Assembly (NCBI GenBank): GCA_014382585.1
Contig: JACNJL010000036.1
Coordinates: 1 to 64,000 of the forward strand
Length of the DNA: 64,000 nt
Source: Limisphaerales bacterium
GTDB lineage: Bacteria > Verrucomicrobiota > Verrucomicrobiia > Limisphaerales > UBA1100
Reading direction: 5' to 3'
Shown in pieces: positions 62,386 to 64,000 of the stretch (within the stretch, counting starts at the first letter, position 1; every line of letters begins with the position of its first letter). The notes under the pieces are model-generated. The model did not search any database, was not told the DNA's origin, and saw nothing but the letters and a program-made list of their open reading frames with translations. A program made the translations under genes and the position numbers.

Positions 62386-63422
62386 TAGTTGACGGTGATG
62401 AGGGGTTCGGTGGCTTCGGTGAGTTGGCCGAAGGATTTCAATTCCAATTCGGCAGTGGCTTCGTGGAATGCCGCGAGGCCCTCGGGAGCCACGGCGACGA
62501 GCAGGCCGCCGCTGGTTTGGGGATCGCAGAGGAGGGCGCGTTGGGCATCGGTGAGCGGGCCGAGGTGGTGGCCGTAGCTGTCGAAATTGCGATCAGTGCC
62601 GCCGGGGGCGCAGTCCTCGGCGATATAATGTTCGGTGTTCGGCAGGCGCGGCACTTTGGCGCTGTCGATGATGGCGCTCACGCCGCTGCCTTCGCACAGC
62701 TCGGTGAGATGGCCGAGCAGGCCGAAGCCGGTCACATCGGTCATCGCCTTCACGCCGGGCAACGCGCTGAGGGTGCTGCCGATTTGGTTGAGCGCGGTCA
62801 TTTGGTCGATGGCGCGTTGGACGTCGGCGTTCTCGGCGATGCCGCGTTTTTGGGCGGTGGTGACGAGGCCGACCCCGAGGGGTTTGGTGAGGAACAGCTC
62901 GCAATCGACTTCCGCGCCGTCATTGCGTTTCAAATCGGTGATGGCGACTTGGCCGGTGACCGCGAGGCCGAAAATCGGTTCCGGCGCGTCGATGCTGTGA
63001 CCGCCCGCCAGCGGGATGCCGGCGCGTTCGCACGCGGCGCGGCTGCCTTCGAGTACACGACCGGCCACGGCGGGCGGCAGTTTTTCAATCGGCCAACCGA
63101 GCACCGCAATGGCCATCAACGGTGTGCCGCCCATCGCGTAAATATCGCTGATGGCGTTGACGGAAGCGATTTGGCCGAAGTCGAAGGGATCGTCCACGAT
63201 GGGCATGAAAAAATCCGTGGTGCTGATGACTGCTTGGCCATTGCCGAGATCGAACACGGCGGCGTCGTCCTTGGAGTCGTTGCCGACGAGCAGCTGCGCG
63301 CTCGGCGCGGCCTTGCCGGCGACGCTGAGAATTTCGTCGAGCACCTTGGGCGAAATTTTGCAACCGCAACCGGCGCCGTGGCTGTATTGGGTGAGGCGGA
63401 TGGGATTGGTGGAATCAGTCAT
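62385..63422 (-). CDS. selD: Selenophosphate synthase SelD (Cys form)
   Basis: A 345-residue enzyme making selenophosphate from selenide and ATP. The N-terminal catalytic loop is [13 protein letters not shown]; the active-site position (Cys19) is Cys, with Cys21 and Lys22 following, so this SelD is not itself a selenoprotein. ATP/metal-binding motifs ([31 protein letters not shown]) and the FGLLGHL and [10 protein letters not shown] segments are intact. The start is 15 bases from the tRNA-Sec 3' end, so the two are probably on one transcript. It supplies both SelA and the downstream Sec pathway. Confidence 0.96.
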   Translation of the reverse strand: MTDSTNPIRLTQYSHGAGCGCKISPKVLDEILSVAGKAAPSAQLLVGNDSKDDAAVFDLGNGQAVISTTDFFMPIVDDPFDFGQIASVNAISDIYAMGGTPLMAIAVLGWPIEKLPPAVAGRVLEGSRAACERAGIPLAGGHSIDAPEPIFGLAVTGQVAITDLKRNDGAEVDCELFLTKPLGVGLVTTAQKRGIAENADVQRAIDQMTALNQIGSTLSALPGVKAMTDVTGFGLLGHLTELCEGSGVSAIIDSAKVPRLPNTEHYIAEDCAPGGTDRNFDSYGHHLGPLTDAQRALLCDPQTSGGLLVAVAPEGLAAFHEATAELELKSFGQLTEATEPLITVN

Positions 63423-63437
63423 GGCAGAAATAAAAAT

Positions 63438-63533
63438 TGGCGGAGAGGGTAGGAATCGAACCTACCTCGGCCCGTTCACGAACCGACAACGGTTTTGAAG
63501 ACCGCGGGGACCACCAGGCACCCTTCACTCTCC
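63438..63533 (-). tRNA. selC: tRNA-Sec (anticodon TCA)
   Basis: A 96-nucleotide tRNA read on the minus strand. The 5' end GGAGAG pairs with CTCTCC before a discriminator G and an encoded CCA (63438-63440). The anticodon loop CTTCAAA gives anticodon TCA (63496-63498), which reads UGA. A long variable arm and a TTCGATT T-loop between GTAGG and CCTAC are present. The extra length and UGA-reading anticodon distinguish it from tRNA-Ser and tRNA-Trp. It lies between the selW-like gene and selD. Confidence 0.95.
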
Positions 63534-63583
63534 GAGGAATTTTCTGTGCGCGTAGCGCGGTTGGGAAGGCAACGCGCCGCCGT

Positions 63584-63811
63584 CTACAATCGCTGGATGG
63601 ATTGCAGCACGGCGTTGGGCTCCGGGAAGGTTCCCGTTTCCCGCTTGGAATACACCAGTTGATCATCGGCTGTGACCTCGAACACTCCGCCGGAACCGGG
63701 TATCAGTTCCAATGACGAAATGCGCTGCTTCAGCTTCAAAAGTTGGTCCGCCAAACTGACGGCCTGCGGCTCGTAATTTCAAGCCGCGCAATATTCAATG
63801 CGCACCTTCAT
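63584..63811 (-). CDS. SelW/Rdx-family selenoprotein with in-frame TGA (Sec)
   Basis: A 75-residue thioredoxin-like selenoprotein. The frame starts at ATG 63811 and runs to TAG at 63584-63586, with one in-frame TGA at codon 11 (63779-63781). Read as Sec, the start is MKVRIEYCAAUNYEPQA, the CxxU redox motif of the Rdx (SelW/SelT/SelH) family. Downstream it keeps the family PGSGGVFEV and YSKRETGTFP segments, so conservation on both sides of the TGA argues against a stop. Rdx proteins are small redox proteins whose natural partners are mostly unknown. The tRNA-Sec and selDAB lie immediately downstream on the same strand. Conventional gene calling would miss this gene. Confidence 0.93.
63748..63781 (-). 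promoter_or_regulatory. Candidate bacterial SECIS downstream of the TGA
   Basis: Counting the U of UGA as +1, a short stem can form between CCGC (+13 to +16) and GCGG (+31 to +34). Alternatively GCC (+19 to +21) pairs with GGC (+30 to +32) around an 8-base loop beginning GU. The GU-starting loop and its distance (about 18 bases after UGA) fit the bacterial SECIS consensus, but both stems are short, so the exact structure is uncertain. Confidence 0.45.
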
Positions 63812-63896
63812 GGTTCCCGGAAATATACGCCCACTTCGCCGGATTGGCCAGCCCAATGCGCTTGCTTCGATTCCGCTATTTCGGCAAACTAACCGC

Positions 63897-64000
63897 GTGA
63901 ATCGCATTCTTCTTTTTATCGTGGGCTTTTGCCTGTTTGCACAAACTGTTTCCGCAGCCAAAGCGCCGCGGCCAAATATCATCATTGCGATGGCCGATGA
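63897..64000 (+). CDS. Exported sulfatase, cut by the right window edge
   Basis: From GTG 63897 the frame reads a signal peptide (ILLFIVGFCLFAQTVSAA), then RPNIIIAMADD, the sulfatase N-terminal strand and metal-binding Asp pair. The formylglycine motif lies beyond the window. It is divergent from the selW-like gene with 85 bases between starts. The start codon is the only in-frame candidate close to the signal peptide. Confidence 0.85.
   Translation, partial: MNRILLFIVGFCLFAQTVSAAKAPRPNIIIAMAD

Noticed and set aside
62385-63422. SelD might itself be a selenoprotein
   Set aside because: The active-site codon reads TGC (Cys19 in HGAGCGCK) and the whole frame has no in-frame TGA.
63438-63533. 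tRNA could be tRNA-Ser because of the long variable arm
   Set aside because: The anticodon is TCA, which reads UGA; tRNA-Ser anticodons do not match. The adjacent sel genes also support Sec.
63779-63985. Minus-strand frame ending KVRIEYCAA as a stand-alone 68-residue protein
   Set aside because: Its upstream part has no family signature, and the meaningful sequence starts at ATG 63811 and continues past the TGA.

Overview
The window looks like a chromosomal segment of a free-living bacterium of the PVC superphylum, most likely Verrucomicrobiota. The indicators are the density of exported Cys-type sulfatases (seven complete, one cut by the right edge), the paired PSD1/DUF1549-DUF1553 cytochrome-type protein and Tat-exported DUF1501 protein, GYF_2 proteins with a pseudopilin-like C-terminus, EF-hand and NHL secreted proteins, and many signal peptides. 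This assignment is inferred from family content, not from a marker gene.

Layout. 1-14.5 kb: two paralogous GYF_2/pseudopilin-like proteins, four sulfatases, a BaiN/YhiN-type flavoprotein, a VOC protein, an EF-hand protein, an SGNH hydrolase, a TauD-like dioxygenase and an esterase. 14.5-23.5 kb: class II aldolase, a large tripeptidyl-peptidase-II-like lipoprotein, an MscS channel, a PDZ protein, a lactonase-type propeller protein and a PAS-AraC regulator. 23.5-38.3 kb: the PSD1/DUF1501 pair, a sialidase-like propeller, Zn-alcohol dehydrogenase, Gfo/Idh/MocA oxidoreductase, PIG-L deacetylase, two alpha/beta hydrolases, a YafK-like L,D-transpeptidase and a rhomboid protease. 38.4-45.7 kb: an AT-rich island with three tandem two-gene cassettes. 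Each has an exported protein with an almost identical ~130-139 residue N-terminus and an unrelated C-terminal domain, followed by an unrelated small lipoprotein. 45.7-58.2 kb: aminotransferase, SDR, NHL protein, a uronate/sugar-acid block (uxaC diverging from an IlvD/Edd dehydratase and a DapA-family lyase) and a run of three overlapping sulfatase genes. 58.2-63.8 kb: a complete bacterial selenocysteine module on the minus strand.

The two most notable items are these. (1) The selenocysteine module (selW-like gene, tRNA-Sec, selD, selA, transglutaminase, selB) contains a 75-residue Rdx/SelW-family selenoprotein whose CxxU motif is encoded by an in-frame TGA. Ordinary gene calling would split or miss it. 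The same locus carries the tRNA that reads that codon. (2) The three constant-leader/variable-tail plus lipoprotein cassettes resemble a polymorphic secreted-effector system, with the lipoproteins as possible cognate partners. No known toxin motif is recognisable, so effector and immunity roles are inference.

Metabolically, the sulfatases, uronate isomerase, sugar-acid dehydratase, sugar dehydrogenases, deacetylase and esterases fit a scavenger of sulfated, acetylated, uronate-containing polysaccharides such as algal glycans. Intergenic regions carry a recurrent composite hairpin repeat built on CTCTGTG/CACAGAG arms.
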